Of a DNA stretch of 6,618 nucleotides, positions 6,372 to 6,618 are shown in pieces (position 1 is the first letter of the stretch; every line of letters starts with the position of its first letter). The position numbers and the translations under genes are program-made. The DNA lies in contig JALVCM010000502.1 in the NCBI GenBank assembly GCA_027010005.1, forward strand, positions 1 through 6,618, written 5' to 3'. The stretch comes from Thiohalobacter sp. GTDB lineage: Bacteria; Pseudomonadota; Gammaproteobacteria; DSM-19610. The notes under the pieces were generated by a model. It saw nothing but the letters and a program-made list of their open reading frames with translations. It did not search any database and had not been told where the DNA came from.

Positions 6372-6618
6372 CTAGCCACCGGTCATGGACATAAATCGTA
6401 CAACCTGCTCCGGTTTTTCACCAAATTCGTGACGTTCCGGTTTTAGCGCGATGGCGTTCTGTATGGCATTTTCCAGTTCAGCATCACTTGCCCCGTTGCG
6501 CAGTAACGGGCGCAACTCGGCCTTGTCGTTCTGCCCAAGGCAAAGGTACAGAGTGCCATCCACGGACAGGCGCACCCGGTTGCAGGTTTCACAGAAGTGC
6601 TGCGAGATCGGGGTAATG
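6372..6618 (-). CDS. moaA: GTP 3',8-cyclase MoaA, C-terminal 81 residues (5' end beyond window)
   Basis: MoaA is the radical-SAM enzyme that rearranges GTP to (8S)-3',8-cyclo-7,8-dihydroguanosine 5'-triphosphate, the first step of molybdenum cofactor synthesis. Only the C-terminal part is present, and the frame is open at the right edge. It begins ITPISQHFCETCNRVRLSVD. The three cysteines of the C-terminal GTP-binding [4Fe-4S] cluster follow the exact CxxC-x13-C spacing (codons at 6593-6591, 6584-6582 and 6542-6540). The protein ends in SMTGG, the conserved C-terminal Gly-Gly needed for MoaA activity. A GTG inside this frame (codon at 6575) is not the true start, because the reading frame and the family match continue upstream through the first two cysteines. 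The stop is TAG at 6374-6372. The identification is firm; operon partners lie outside the window. Confidence 0.96.
   Translation of the reverse strand, partial: ITPISQHFCETCNRVRLSVDGTLYLCLGQNDKAELRPLLRNGASDAELENAIQNAIALKPERHEFGEKPEQVVRFMSMTGG

Noticed and set aside
6372..6575. Separate 67-residue small protein starting at the GTG near 6575
   Set aside because: The frame continues upstream through the first two cysteines of the MoaA C-terminal cluster, so this is the tail of moaA and not an independent gene.
1..6618. A new defence, mobile or biosynthetic system
   Set aside because: All sizeable genes belong to well-known housekeeping, transport or chemotaxis families in a normal chromosomal layout. 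There are no direct repeats, integrase, transposase or toxin-antitoxin signatures.

Overview
This window looks like ordinary chromosomal core DNA from a motile, Gram-negative gammaproteobacterium. By eye the G+C content is in the upper 50s percent. That placement rests on four things: an E. coli-type multifunctional Cca, an Slt70-type periplasmic transglycosylase with a signal peptide, an Aer-type energy-taxis receptor behind what looks like a sigma-28 (FliA) promoter, and a MoaA ending in the typical Gly-Gly. Genus cannot be named from the sequence alone. I see no mobile element, CRISPR array, tRNA or rRNA gene, and no sign of recent transfer.

Layout: The left part (1-3634) is a minus-strand cluster read from right to left: slt (soluble lytic murein transglycosylase), then a NAD(P)-binding NDUFA9-like atypical SDR protein, then cca (tRNA nucleotidyltransferase, cut by the left edge). 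The SDR gene and cca overlap by four bases (ATGA), so they are very likely translationally coupled. slt and the SDR gene are 78 bp apart. A 69-bp divergent gap then leads to a plus-strand TauE/SafE-family membrane permease (3704-4513). That gene converges on a minus-strand Aer-like chemoreceptor (4578-6149), and a strong hairpin in the 64-bp gap probably ends both transcripts. The right edge holds the last 81 codons of moaA, also on the minus strand.

The longest non-genic stretch (6150-6371, 222 bp) is the most informative intergenic region. In minus-strand order it has a weak terminator-like hairpin after moaA, a sigma-28 promoter match (TCAA-N15-GCCGATAC), a possible 40-codon small ORF whose stop codon directly abuts the receptor's start codon, and two inverted repeats inside that small ORF. 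Together these suggest the receptor belongs to the late flagellar/chemotaxis regulon and is expressed separately from moaA.

The genes form no single pathway. The cluster combines murein turnover (slt), an SDR of uncertain substrate and tRNA 3'-end maturation (cca). The other genes cover anion or organosulfur export (TauE/SafE family), redox or oxygen taxis (Aer-like) and molybdenum cofactor synthesis (moaA). I found no convincing new biological system. The items most worth a second look are the promoter plus small-ORF arrangement upstream of the receptor, and the Glu in place of the first catalytic Asp in Cca.
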